NCBI GenBank assembly: GCA_017522125.1
Contig: JAFXAC010000078.1
Location: 1 to 34,255, forward strand
DNA: 34,255 nt
Origin: Clostridia bacterium
Lineage (GTDB): Bacteria > Bacillota > Clostridia > Oscillospirales > CAG-272
Reading direction: 5' to 3'
Shown: in pieces, positions 25,762 to 32,778 of the stretch
Numbering within the stretch: position 1 is the first letter of the stretch
How the letters are laid out: every line of letters starts with the position of its first letter
The notes under the pieces: model-generated
Seen by the model: the letters and a program-made list of their open reading frames with translations, nothing else
What the model was told of the DNA's origin: nothing
Database searches by the model: none
Position numbers and translations under genes: made by a program

Positions 25762-26505
25762 TTAATTTGCTTCTACGTTTTTCATATACTTACAGCCGCG
25801 GGTGGCTTCGGCAAGGATCGAGGGGAAAACGTCTTCCTTGCTTCCCTTTCTTTCCACCTTGCCCTCTGAAAGCACGACTATCTCGTCCGCAAGATTGATA
25901 ATTCTCTCCTGATGGGAGATGATGATGATCGTTGCATCGCTGTTTTTGTGCAGATCCTTGAACGTGTCCGTAAGCTTTGCAAAGGACCAAAGGTCAATGC
26001 CCGCCTCGGGCTCGTCAAATATCATAAGCGAGGAATTTCTTGCAAGTATGGTTGCTATCTCGATGCGCTTTACCTCACCGCCCGACAAGGACGTGTCGAC
26101 CTCGCGGTCGATGTAATCACCTGCGCAAAGTCCGACCTTGTTAAGATACATACAGCAATCCATAGTGGAAAGGTCTGCCTTGCCCGATGCAAGCTCAAGC
26201 AGGTCGCGCACGCGCATTCCCTTGAAGCGAGGGGGCTGCTGGAAGCCGTAGCTTACACCCAGCCTTGCGCGCTCCGTGATAGTCATATTCGTTATATCCG
26301 TGTCGTTATACACGATAGAGCCTGACGTGGGCGTTGCGATTCCCATGACCGCCTTGGCAAGCGTTGTCTTACCTCCACCGTTGGGGCCCGTAAGGACAAC
26401 GAGCGAGCCGTCCTTTATTTCAAGATTTACGTTATCAAGTATTGCTTTTCTTCCGCCGCCCGCAACGTTATCCGCCACGAGCGAAAGATCCTTTATTTGT
26501 AACAT
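25762..26505 (-). CDS. sufC: SufC-family ATPase (SmsC-like)
   Basis: ABC-type ATPase without membrane segments that drives the SufB scaffold. It has 247 residues from the chosen start. Walker A GPNGGGKT is at 40-47, the Q-loop at GFQQPPRFKG, the signature LSGGEVKR near 137-144, Walker B SLMIFDEPEAGID, and the switch His in IIIISHQER. I use ATG at 26505, with AAAGGAG five bases upstream; GTG at 26520 overlaps the previous stop and the ribosome site. It overlaps nothing from this start but lies only 11 bp after the upstream gene. Confidence 0.95.
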   Translation of the reverse strand: MLQIKDLSLVADNVAGGGRKAILDNVNLEIKDGSLVVLTGPNGGGKTTLAKAVMGIATPTSGSIVYNDTDITNMTITERARLGVSYGFQQPPRFKGMRVRDLLELASGKADLSTMDCCMYLNKVGLCAGDYIDREVDTSLSGGEVKRIEIATILARNSSLMIFDEPEAGIDLWSFAKLTDTFKDLHKNSDATIIIISHQERIINLADEIVVLSEGKVERKGSKEDVFPSILAEATRGCKYMKNVEAN

Positions 26506-26516
26506 AGCAGCTCCTT

Positions 26517-27401
26517 TCACATATACAGCTTAAGTGTTTTTTCTATCCAATAAACAAACTGCGCGTTTGGCAATTTGTTTTCGTATTCCTTCATTTTAAG
26601 ATAAAGCTCCACGCCGTCGGATGGGTCGTGCCAAAGGTCGGTAAATACCATGTCGTACTCGCCACGTGCCATTTCGTTTTCGGCAAATTCAAAGGCATCC
26701 GAGCATACAACCGTCACCTTTTTAGGGTCGGGAAATTGCGGCAGTATATGCTCCTTAAACAGCGCAATAGCGTCCTTGCTTCGCTCGACCACCGTGACGC
26801 TCGTTACCTCGTCCTTGATGCTCGCCATATAGGCGAAATAGCCGAGTCCGAGACCGAAGGTCAGCACTCTTCCCCTCGCCGCGTCAAGCGCGGGCTTCGT
26901 CGTATTGGTTTCGTTTGGCATCAAGGTCATCCATTCCCTGCCTCCCTCAAGAACTGCGGGGTATGGATAATCTTCCTCGAAAAATCCGATCTGAGGGATA
27001 ACTCTGCCGTCATCCGTTATTATGGGATCGTCAAAGACAAAGCCCTCGTAGGCACGGCAAACGCGCTTCTCAAACGTCCAATTTCCGCATTTGCCCTCGG
27101 GTAATTTGATGTTTCTGTAGTATTCGTCCTCACAGTACGGCTTTGAGTCAAGCAAGTGCATCATAGGGAGAAAATAATTCCTGAAGAAAGCCTTGTCCGC
27201 AGGATTATCGTAAGGGTCAAGTCCGCACGCCGCGGCAACGAGAGAAGCGTATGAATATTCAAGCGTTTCACGCGTTCTGACGCCCTCGGTCATCGCGTCC
27301 ATCATTTCTTTATCAACGTAATCGGGGGCAAGATTGAGGTAAATGCTCATAAGCTTAAATATTCGAGCGTTTGATCTGTCAAGCTCTTCTTTACTGCGCA
27401 T
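26517..27401 (-). CDS. Spermidine-synthase/SAM-methyltransferase-fold protein
   Basis: A 294-residue Rossmann-fold protein. Residues 178-208 (RVLTFGLGLGYFA and VTVVERSKD) form the SAM or decarboxy-SAM site, with acidic Glu206 at the ribose position. VVCSDAFEFAENE and YDMVFTDLWHDPSDG match the region after it in the spermidine synthase family. The first 110 residues are helical and unlike classical spermidine synthases, so the substrate is unknown. AGGAGG before the ATG and an extended -10 promoter make it the first gene of the run that continues into sufC; why it leads an Fe-S operon is not clear. Confidence 0.8.
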   Translation of the reverse strand: MRSKEELDRSNARIFKLMSIYLNLAPDYVDKEMMDAMTEGVRTRETLEYSYASLVAAACGLDPYDNPADKAFFRNYFLPMMHLLDSKPYCEDEYYRNIKLPEGKCGNWTFEKRVCRAYEGFVFDDPIITDDGRVIPQIGFFEEDYPYPAVLEGGREWMTLMPNETNTTKPALDAARGRVLTFGLGLGYFAYMASIKDEVTSVTVVERSKDAIALFKEHILPQFPDPKKVTVVCSDAFEFAENEMARGEYDMVFTDLWHDPSDGVELYLKMKEYENKLPNAQFVYWIEKTLKLYM

Positions 27402-27430
27402 ATTTTACCTCCTCTTGCATTTATCATATT

Positions 27431-27459
27431 ATTATATCATAAATTTCTAAAATAATAAA
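27431..27459 (-). promoter_or_regulatory. Probable promoter of the sufCB-citrate synthase operon
   Basis: Minus strand perfect TATAAT (27431-27436) with an extended TGA before it. The -35 at 27454-27459 (TTTATT, 17-bp spacer) is weak, which the extended -10 may offset. Confidence 0.65.
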
Positions 27460-27513
27460 TAGTTTTTATATAAAAAACACGATTTATTTGCAAAAAGCAG
27501 AGGAGCATTGGCA

Positions 27514-27710
27514 TGATACTCTTAACGGAGTATCACGCCTGTTCTATTCGCCTGCGGCGAGTTCTATTGCTGCGCAGTGATATTCGGCTGTCGCCGAGTG
27601 ATATTTGCTTCGCAAGTTTTAAGGCGAATAGAATATCACTGAAGCCGTAAGGCTTCAATATCACTATTGCCATAGCAATAATATCACTCCGACGAAGTCG
27701 GAATATCACT
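27514..27710. repeat. Array of short hairpins joined by a conserved GTGATATT / AATATCACT linker
   Basis: About 200 bp made of small perfect palindromes with different sequences, separated by a conserved linker. Cores include TGATACTC/GAGTATCA (27514-27535), CGCC-TGC-GGCG, CTGCGCAG, TCGGC-TGTC-GCCGA, TTGC-TTC-GCAA, GAAGCC-GTAA-GGCTTC, ATTGC-CATA-GCAAT and CCGAC-GAA-GTCGG. The linker is GTTCTATT or GTGATATT in the left half and its complement AATATCACT in the right half. In addition TTCTATTCGCC (27542-27552) pairs with GGCGAATAGAA (27623-27633), enclosing three hairpins. It is not coding. It differs from CRISPR because the variable parts are palindromes of about 12-16 nt. I believe similar arrays recur in gut Clostridia, but this is memory. 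Confidence 0.85.
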
Positions 27711-27711
27711 C

Positions 27712-27740
27712 TTGCTTTCTCTGCAAATTTGTGTTATAAT
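27712..27740 (+). promoter_or_regulatory. Probable promoter between the hairpin array and the MITE-like element
   Basis: TTGCTT (27712-27717), 17-bp spacer, TATAAT (27735-27740), with TGT as an extended -10. Transcription would start near 27747, just before the inverted-repeat element, and run into the small gene at 27989. Confidence 0.65.
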
Positions 27741-27750
27741 GGTGTTAACG

Positions 27751-27865
27751 AAAAGCCTCTCCCTTTGGGAGAGGTGGCGGCGAAGCCGACGGAGAGGGTT
27801 AGATTATGGAATGAAACGCCCTCTCACCCGCTATCGCGGGAGCTCTCCCACAGGGAGAGCCTTTG
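27751..27865. mobile_element. MITE-like miniature inverted-repeat element
   Basis: About 115 bp. Each end is itself a hairpin: CTCTCCC-TTT-GGGAGAG at the left and CTCTCCC-ACA-GGGAGAG at the right. The ends are terminal inverted repeats of about 25 bp with roughly 22 matches. Inside are CGGC-GAA-GCCG, CCCGC-TATC-GCGGG and a GAGAGGG/CCCTCTC pair that closes the middle. No transposase and no clear target duplication. Elements with nearly this sequence are, as I recall, frequent in Clostridia genomes; a copy count would decide. Confidence 0.75.
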
Positions 27866-27888
27866 GATACGCGAAATCTTAGGGGTAT

Positions 27889-27922
27889 GGGCTTTGCCCG
27901 ATGCCGGCGTTGCTTGCAACGC
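27889..27922. repeat. Two further short hairpins downstream of the MITE
   Basis: GGGC-TTT-GCCC (27889-27899) and GCGTTG-CTTG-CAACGC (27907-27922). They continue the palindrome-rich style of the region. Together with the array and the MITE they fill most of the non-coding stretch 27437-27988; the rest (27437-27513 and 27923-27972) is AT-rich and shows me nothing else. Confidence 0.6.
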
Positions 27923-27988
27923 TGTAATACAAGGGCGAAACTGGCGATAAAAGGAAAGATAAACAATCACATAAAGGTGCCACTGCTA

Positions 27989-28378
27989 ATGAAGAAAAAA
28001 CGAAAAAAAAGAAAAGTCAGTTCGCCTGTTAAAAAGGCATATAAAAATACATATGTAAAAAACGCGGGAGGAATTATTGCTTTAGCACTTCTTCATCGTT
28101 ATGGATGGTTTTGCGTTATGCTTTTAATGGTAGGTGTTTTTAATGACTATGTCACCCACGTTTTAACTGGTGGTTCTATAATACACTCAGTTTGGACTTT
28201 TGTAGGATACAAATGTAAGTGGAAACATATTTTTTGTTCCTATCAAGATGCCTATCATTGCAAAATGACTCCGGGGGCGATTGATTGGGATTGGATAGAT
28301 AAAAAAGACGCTTATGGTATTCCGTTGATGTTTTTAGTTATGGCACTAATGGTAATTGCAGTAAACATTTTTTTATAA
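27989..28378 (+). CDS. Small basic membrane protein of unknown function
   Basis: A 129-residue protein I do not recognise. It starts with a strongly basic tail (KKKRKKRKVSSPVKKAYKN), has a hydrophobic stretch at about 27-50 (GGIIALALLHRYGWFCVMLL, then MVG), a middle soluble part with several Cys and Trp (YKCKWKHIFCSYQDAYHCKM, then WDWIDKK), and a C-terminal hydrophobic helix (IPLMFLVMALMVIAVNIFL). I place the start at ATG 27989, with AAAGGTG nine bases upstream; the frame is open further up only because the repeats lack stops. Its base composition is clearly more AT-rich than its neighbours, so it may be acquired. A hairpin at 28420-28450 may end its transcript. Confidence 0.65.
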   Translation: MKKKRKKRKVSSPVKKAYKNTYVKNAGGIIALALLHRYGWFCVMLLMVGVFNDYVTHVLTGGSIIHSVWTFVGYKCKWKHIFCSYQDAYHCKMTPGAIDWDWIDKKDAYGIPLMFLVMALMVIAVNIFL

Positions 28379-28419
28379 TCATTATTACCAAACATAATTT
28401 GTTTCGTAATATTAAAATG

Positions 28420-28450
28420 CCCCGACAGATCTTTGAAAAATCTGCCGGGG
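28420..28450. terminator. Probable terminator after the small membrane-protein gene
   Basis: CCCCG-A-CAGAT (28420-28430) pairs with ATCTG-C-CGGGG (28440-28450), one A/C mismatch, and further TTT/AAA pairing is possible in the loop. It is followed by TTAATTATTT. The T-tract is interrupted, so efficiency is uncertain; it could also act on minus-strand transcripts. Confidence 0.55.
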
Positions 28451-28550
28451 TTAATTATTTGACTACTGCGGAGCAATTTTACGCGATATGATCAAACTAA
28501 ATTATGATTTCTCCGCTAAGAACATCACCCATTCGCCCCTCTGCTTTTTA

Positions 28551-29018
28551 TTATGCTTTAGTTTTGCGCATTTTTTTGTGAACGTAAAGAATGGCGGTGT
28601 TCACGGTAGCAAAGATGACCATGCTTATGATCATTCCGCCTGCGATTCCCGATGCCACGAGCAACGTGGTTTCTCCGCTATCAAAGGCGGCGGAGTAGTT
28701 TGAGTTGATTATATTACTAACCGCAAGATAAAGGGGGCGTCCCGGAACGAGAGGAATGAGAGATGGGAACATTATAACCACCGCGGGCATTCGCCACAGG
28801 CGTGCGCTGATCTCCGAGAGGATACAGACCGCAAAGGCGGAAAACATATGTGCCGCAAACACGGAAAACTCAAGGCTGTCACAGACGCAGTAAACGACCG
28901 CACCGAGCGTGGAAACGATGAAAATGGGACAAAGGGATTTTACCGATGCCTTTACCAAAAGGGCGTAGCCCATAGCTCCTAAAATAGAACCTATCATTAT
29001 GTAAACGTACTCACTCAT
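28551..29018 (-). CDS. ThrE-type exporter, small subunit (YjjB/DUF3815-like)
   Basis: A 155-residue membrane protein with about four or five hydrophobic helices. SLCPIFIVSTLGAVVYCV and the MPAVVIMFPSLIPLVPGRPL segment match the C-terminal half of ThrE-type threonine/serine exporters, here a separate gene. The split YjjP/YjjB arrangement is common and the two are thought to form one transporter. I take ATG at 29018, overlapping the previous stop as TGATG, with GGAGGG upstream; GTG at 29021 is an alternative one codon longer. Substrate inferred from family only. Confidence 0.88.
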   Translation of the reverse strand: MSEYVYIMIGSILGAMGYALLVKASVKSLCPIFIVSTLGAVVYCVCDSLEFSVFAAHMFSAFAVCILSEISARLWRMPAVVIMFPSLIPLVPGRPLYLAVSNIINSNYSAAFDSGETTLLVASGIAGGMIISMVIFATVNTAILYVHKKMRKTKA

Positions 29019-29812
29019 CACATAAGCCCTCCAAACACAAGGAACGCCATAGCGTATCCTAGCGCGATCATAACGGCGGTAAGAAGCGCCTGAAGCAAGC
29101 GCAAAGCACCCGATATCAGGTTGCCGTTGACCATATCCGTAACTCCCGTCCAGAAGGAAAGCCCAGGAATCACTTGCATAATAGTACCGATAGCAACGGC
29201 GTCAACGTCCCTGCCGATACCCAAAAAGCAAAGTATAACGGACAGCGAGCCTGCAACGAACGAGAGGGTGAACGGCTTCATCATTCCCTTGGTAAAGGGG
29301 GCCTCAAAGCCCGACAGTATGCTGATCACCACGGCGATGAGTCCGCCGCTGAAGGCATCAAGCCAAGTTCCGCCGAAAAAGAGAGTGAACCCCGCAACGA
29401 ATATAGCCGCGCCGACGTGAGAAACAAGCGGTCTGTAGGGATCAAGCCTTTTGACGCTTTCTATTTTCTGACGCGCCTCCGTTACCGTTATAGCGCCCGA
29501 GCAAAGCTGGCGTGAGATGGTATTGAGCTGCTCGATGCGGTAAAGGTTCATAGATATACCCTTTTTAACGTGGCGCATCTGCTCCGAGTAGCTACCGTCA
29601 TTCATACGAACCGAGGCGGCGATAAGCGAGGGGATAACAAACGCCTCGACGTGCGCCGCACCGAGCGCCGTGCATATACGCTCTATAGTGTTTTCTACAC
29701 GGGAGATCTCGCTTCCGTTTCTTAAAAGATGCTGACCTATATCAAGGGCTGTGCATAAAATGATATCCGCATCAGCCCCCGTACAGGGAGCGTTTATAAC
29801 AGTTTGTTCCAT
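29018..29812 (-). CDS. ThrE-type exporter, large subunit (YjjP/DUF1212-like)
   Basis: A 264-residue protein: N-terminal soluble region to about 115 with NGSEISRVENTIERICTALG, the typical start of the YjjP half, then five hydrophobic helices including SHVGAAIFVAGFTLFFGGTW and QVIPGLSFWTGVTDMVNGNL. With the following gene it forms a split ThrE-type exporter for small amino acids or related acids (inferred). GGAG before the ATG; 32 bp after ispE, so probably the same transcript. Confidence 0.9.
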   Translation of the reverse strand: MEQTVINAPCTGADADIILCTALDIGQHLLRNGSEISRVENTIERICTALGAAHVEAFVIPSLIAASVRMNDGSYSEQMRHVKKGISMNLYRIEQLNTISRQLCSGAITVTEARQKIESVKRLDPYRPLVSHVGAAIFVAGFTLFFGGTWLDAFSGGLIAVVISILSGFEAPFTKGMMKPFTLSFVAGSLSVILCFLGIGRDVDAVAIGTIMQVIPGLSFWTGVTDMVNGNLISGALRLLQALLTAVMIALGYAMAFLVFGGLM

Positions 29813-29844
29813 TTATAACTCCGTATTGGAAAAATATTGCTATA

Positions 29845-30726
29845 TCAATTAATAACATCGACACCGTTCGGCATCGCTTTACACACCTCGACAAACGATA
29901 GCGAGGTATCTCTTTGCAATGAGAGCTTGGCTTTGATCGCATCTTGCTCGTTATCAAATACGGCAAAAACCGCCGTTCCGCTACCGCACAAAAGTGCGCC
30001 GCGCGACAGCTCCGAAAGCCTGTCCTTTAGAATTTTCGTGCTTGGGGCTAAAGTGTCAAGTGCTTGCTCGAAAATATTATAAAATCCGCTTATTTTTTCT
30101 TTGTTTTTTATAGTGCGCAAAAGCTCTGTGGGCAATTTTGGCGAATACTCACTAAAACCGCCGTAGAGTGCATCGAGCGTGGCATACGCCGCAGGCGTTG
30201 ATATTCCCTCTCTCATTTTTGCCACTAAAATATGCATCGGGGGAACGGGCAGGACCTCTACGACCTTTTCTCCGATGCCGCCGACTCTTATGCAACCGCC
30301 TCTTATACAGAATGGGATATCCGCACCGACGCTCGCACCGAGCGCACAAAGCTCGTCTACGGTAAGCGGCTCGCCGAGCATTTTGTTAAGCCCTACGAGT
30401 ACTGCCGCGCCGTCGGCGCTTCCGCCACCCATTCCCGCCTCGGAGGGAATGCGTTTTTTTATATCGATATGCACGCCGCGAGTGTCGCCTACTGCCTCAA
30501 TCAGCCGTGCGGCGACCTTATACGCGATATTTCTGCTATCCGTCGGTACGCTCGGCACGTCTGCCGTAATAGTGATACCTTCCTCTGCTCGCGTCAGCGT
30601 AACCGTGTCGCAAATGGAAACGGACATCATAACGGAATCTATCTCGTGATAGCCGTCAGAGCGTTTTGCCGTTATCTCAAGAAAGGGATTTATTTTCGCA
30701 TAAGCATTCAAGACAAGCTTTTCCAT
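29845..30726 (-). CDS. ispE: 4-diphosphocytidyl-2-C-methyl-D-erythritol kinase IspE
   Basis: GHMP kinase of the non-mevalonate isoprenoid pathway, phosphorylating CDP-ME at the 2-hydroxyl. It has 293 residues. AYAKINPFLEI holds the catalytic Lys11; PSEAGMGGGSADGAAVLVGL at about 94-113 is the ATP loop; GADIPFCIRGG holds the catalytic Asp; and CGSGTAVFAVF is the GHMP C-terminal loop. AAGGGAGG precedes the ATG. First gene of the minus-strand group with the ThrE pair, divergent from htpG. Confidence 0.96.
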   Translation of the reverse strand: MEKLVLNAYAKINPFLEITAKRSDGYHEIDSVMMSVSICDTVTLTRAEEGITITADVPSVPTDSRNIAYKVAARLIEAVGDTRGVHIDIKKRIPSEAGMGGGSADGAAVLVGLNKMLGEPLTVDELCALGASVGADIPFCIRGGCIRVGGIGEKVVEVLPVPPMHILVAKMREGISTPAAYATLDALYGGFSEYSPKLPTELLRTIKNKEKISGFYNIFEQALDTLAPSTKILKDRLSELSRGALLCGSGTAVFAVFDNEQDAIKAKLSLQRDTSLSFVEVCKAMPNGVDVIN

Positions 30727-30754
30727 ATTTTCCTCCCTTTCGTTTTACCCTTCA

Positions 30755-30783
30755 ATCATAACATAAGTACGGCAGGAATGCAA
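30755..30783 (-). promoter_or_regulatory. Promoter of ispE-ThrE operon
   Basis: Minus strand TTGCAT (30778-30783), 17-bp spacer, TATGAT (30755-30760), with TGT as an extended -10. Confidence 0.7.
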
Positions 30784-30854
30784 GTGGATTTTTTCCGTTG
30801 ATGACGTGTTTTTTAATTATTTTTGCAATTTATTTTAAATATGCGTTATCTTTC

Positions 30855-30883
30855 TTGACATAAAAAGAATAATTTTATATAAT
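30855..30883 (+). promoter_or_regulatory. Sigma-A promoter of htpG
   Basis: Perfect TTGACA (30855-30860) and TATAAT (30878-30883), 17-bp spacer. The start is expected near 30890. No CIRCE heat-shock operator is present. Confidence 0.92.
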
Positions 30884-30894
30884 TTATGTGATAT

Positions 30895-30910
30895 TTCGAT
30901 TTTTATCGAA
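30895..30910. promoter_or_regulatory. Inverted repeat just downstream of the htpG start site
   Basis: TTCGAT (30895-30900) and ATCGAA (30905-30910) flank TTTT. The position, immediately after the expected transcription start and before the ribosome site AAAAAGGAG, suits an operator or a leader hairpin. It does not match CIRCE. Confidence 0.45.
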
Positions 30911-30928
30911 CACAAAAAAGGAGTTACC

Positions 30929-32770
30929 ATGGCAGCAAACGCAAGCCGCAAGGGCGGCATTTCAGTAGAAACACAACACATTTTCCCTATAATCAAAAAA
31001 TGGCTCTACTCGGACAAGGACATCTTCCTTCGTGAGATAGTTTCCAACGCATCCGATGCCGTTACCAAGCTGAAAAGACTCGCCTCTCTCGGTCACACCG
31101 AGCTTGCAGAGGGCGAGGACTTTCGCATAACCGTAAGCATCGACCGCGACGCCCGTACCATAACAGTAAGCGACAACGGAATCGGCATGACCGAGGACGA
31201 GCTTTCAAGATACATCTGCTCCATCGCGCTTTCGGGTGCGCTTGAATTCGTTGAAAAATACGAGGACGGCGACAAATCGGGCGGTATTATCGGACACTTC
31301 GGTCTCGGCTTTTACTCGTCCTTTATGGTAAGCGACCGAGTTGAGCTTCACACTCGCTCTTATACGGGCGCTGACGCAGTACATTGGAGCTGTGACGAGG
31401 GCGGCGAGTACGAGATATCCGCATCTGACAAGGAAAGCCGCGGAACGTCCGTTATTATGCACATTTCCGAGGATGAAAGCGAATATCTTGAGCCTTCAAG
31501 AATAAAAACCATTTTGGACAAATATTGCGCCTTTATGCCTGTCCCGATCTACTTCGAGGGCGAGGACGAGGGCGAAAGCAAGATAGTTAACGACACCGTG
31601 CCGCTGTGGGCAAGGAATCCCTCCGACATTACTAAAGAGGAATATAACGAGTTTTATCACAAGCTCTTTATGGACGCGGACGATCCGCTTTTCTATATTC
31701 ACATAAACGCGGACTATCCGCTCAACTTCAAGGGCGTCCTTTACTTCCCCCGCATTCGCAACGAGGCTCAGTCGCTTGAGGGTGAGATAAAGCTGTTTTA
31801 CAATCACGTATTCGTTGCAGATAATATAAAGGAAGTGCTTCCCGATTATCTGCTTATGCTCCGCGGTGCGCTTGACTGCCCCGAGCTTCCGCTTAACGTA
31901 TCAAGAAGCTATCTGCAGGACAACGCATACGTTAAAAAGATATCCCAGTATATCGTAAAGAAGGTCGCGGATAAGCTTAATTCCCTCGCCCTCAACGATA
32001 GGGAGAATTACGAAAAGCTGTATGAGGATATCAGGATATTCCTTGAATACGCATGCCTGCGCGAGAGAAAGTTTTACGACCGCGCCAAGGACAGCCTGCT
32101 TCTGCGCCTTACAGACGGCACGTCCTGCACCTTTACGGAATATCTTGACAGCGCAAAGGATAAGCACGAGGGCGTAATATACTACGCAAACGATACGGCG
32201 CTTCAATCTCAGTACATCTCTATGATGAGTGCGGAAAACGTGAAGGTCGCGCTGTTCGATCTTATGATAGACACTCAGTATATGAGCGCTATTGAGCAAT
32301 ATCGCGGCGACGTGAAATTCGTCAGAGTCGATTCGGGCGTTGCGTCGGTGGTAAAGAGCGAAGGCGAAAAAAACGAGATACCCGAAAACGTGGTCGCGCT
32401 CTTCCGCAAGATCGCCAAGGACGAAAAGTTGACGGTCTGCGCCGAGGCGCTCAAAAACGCCGACGTTCCAGCCCTGCTTTCGGTCAGCGAGGAATCCCGC
32501 AGATTTGAGGATATGATGAAAATGTACGCCGCGCCAGGTGCCGATATGCCCGCTTTCCCGCTTGACTACACGCTTACGCTTAACCCCACGTCCGAGCTTT
32601 ACGCAAAGCTTATTGCTCTTGCGGGCGACGGCGAGGTCGCGGAGAACAGCAAGGCGTATACCTACGCTTCCTTTATTTATCAGCTTGCGCGTCTGTCGCA
32701 GAAAAAGCTCACCGCCGACGAGCTTTCCGAGCTTCTTTCCGACGGCTACAAGCTACTGAAAATGATATGA
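30929..32770 (+). CDS. htpG: Chaperone HtpG (Hsp90)
   Basis: Cytosolic ATP-dependent chaperone of 613 residues, normal for bacterial Hsp90. The ATP lid fold has FLREIVSNASDAVTKLK with the catalytic Glu and binding Asn, DNGIGM, and GHFGLGFYSSFMVSDRVEL. The middle domain has GVLYFPRIRNEAQSLEGEIK and the client-loop Arg in LNVSRSYLQDN. The C-terminal dimer domain runs to the end. AAAAAGGAG precedes the ATG. Followed after 8 bp by the TSCPD gene, with which it is probably co-transcribed. Confidence 0.97.
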   Translation: MAANASRKGGISVETQHIFPIIKKWLYSDKDIFLREIVSNASDAVTKLKRLASLGHTELAEGEDFRITVSIDRDARTITVSDNGIGMTEDELSRYICSIALSGALEFVEKYEDGDKSGGIIGHFGLGFYSSFMVSDRVELHTRSYTGADAVHWSCDEGGEYEISASDKESRGTSVIMHISEDESEYLEPSRIKTILDKYCAFMPVPIYFEGEDEGESKIVNDTVPLWARNPSDITKEEYNEFYHKLFMDADDPLFYIHINADYPLNFKGVLYFPRIRNEAQSLEGEIKLFYNHVFVADNIKEVLPDYLLMLRGALDCPELPLNVSRSYLQDNAYVKKISQYIVKKVADKLNSLALNDRENYEKLYEDIRIFLEYACLRERKFYDRAKDSLLLRLTDGTSCTFTEYLDSAKDKHEGVIYYANDTALQSQYISMMSAENVKVALFDLMIDTQYMSAIEQYRGDVKFVRVDSGVASVVKSEGEKNEIPENVVALFRKIAKDEKLTVCAEALKNADVPALLSVSEESRRFEDMMKMYAAPGADMPAFPLDYTLTLNPTSELYAKLIALAGDGEVAENSKAYTYASFIYQLARLSQKKLTADELSELLSDGYKLLKMI

Positions 32771-32778
32771 GGTAAAGA

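Noticed and set aside
27601..27710. CRISPR-like spacing of the AATATCACT repeat
   Set aside because: The repeat is only 9 nt, the intervening sequences are themselves palindromes of 12-16 nt, the repeat flips strand within the array, and there are no cas genes.
27729..27950. Open reading frame across the MITE-like element
   Set aside because: It translates the inverted repeats, has no ribosome site and resembles no protein; such frames are a usual artefact of this kind of element.
27863..27988. Upstream extension of the small membrane-protein gene
   Set aside because: The extension runs through hairpin repeats and the ATG at 27989 has a ribosome site.
30891..30928. CIRCE heat-shock operator upstream of htpG
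   Set aside because: The TTAGCACTC-N9-GAGTGCTAA pattern is not present; only an unrelated short inverted repeat is.
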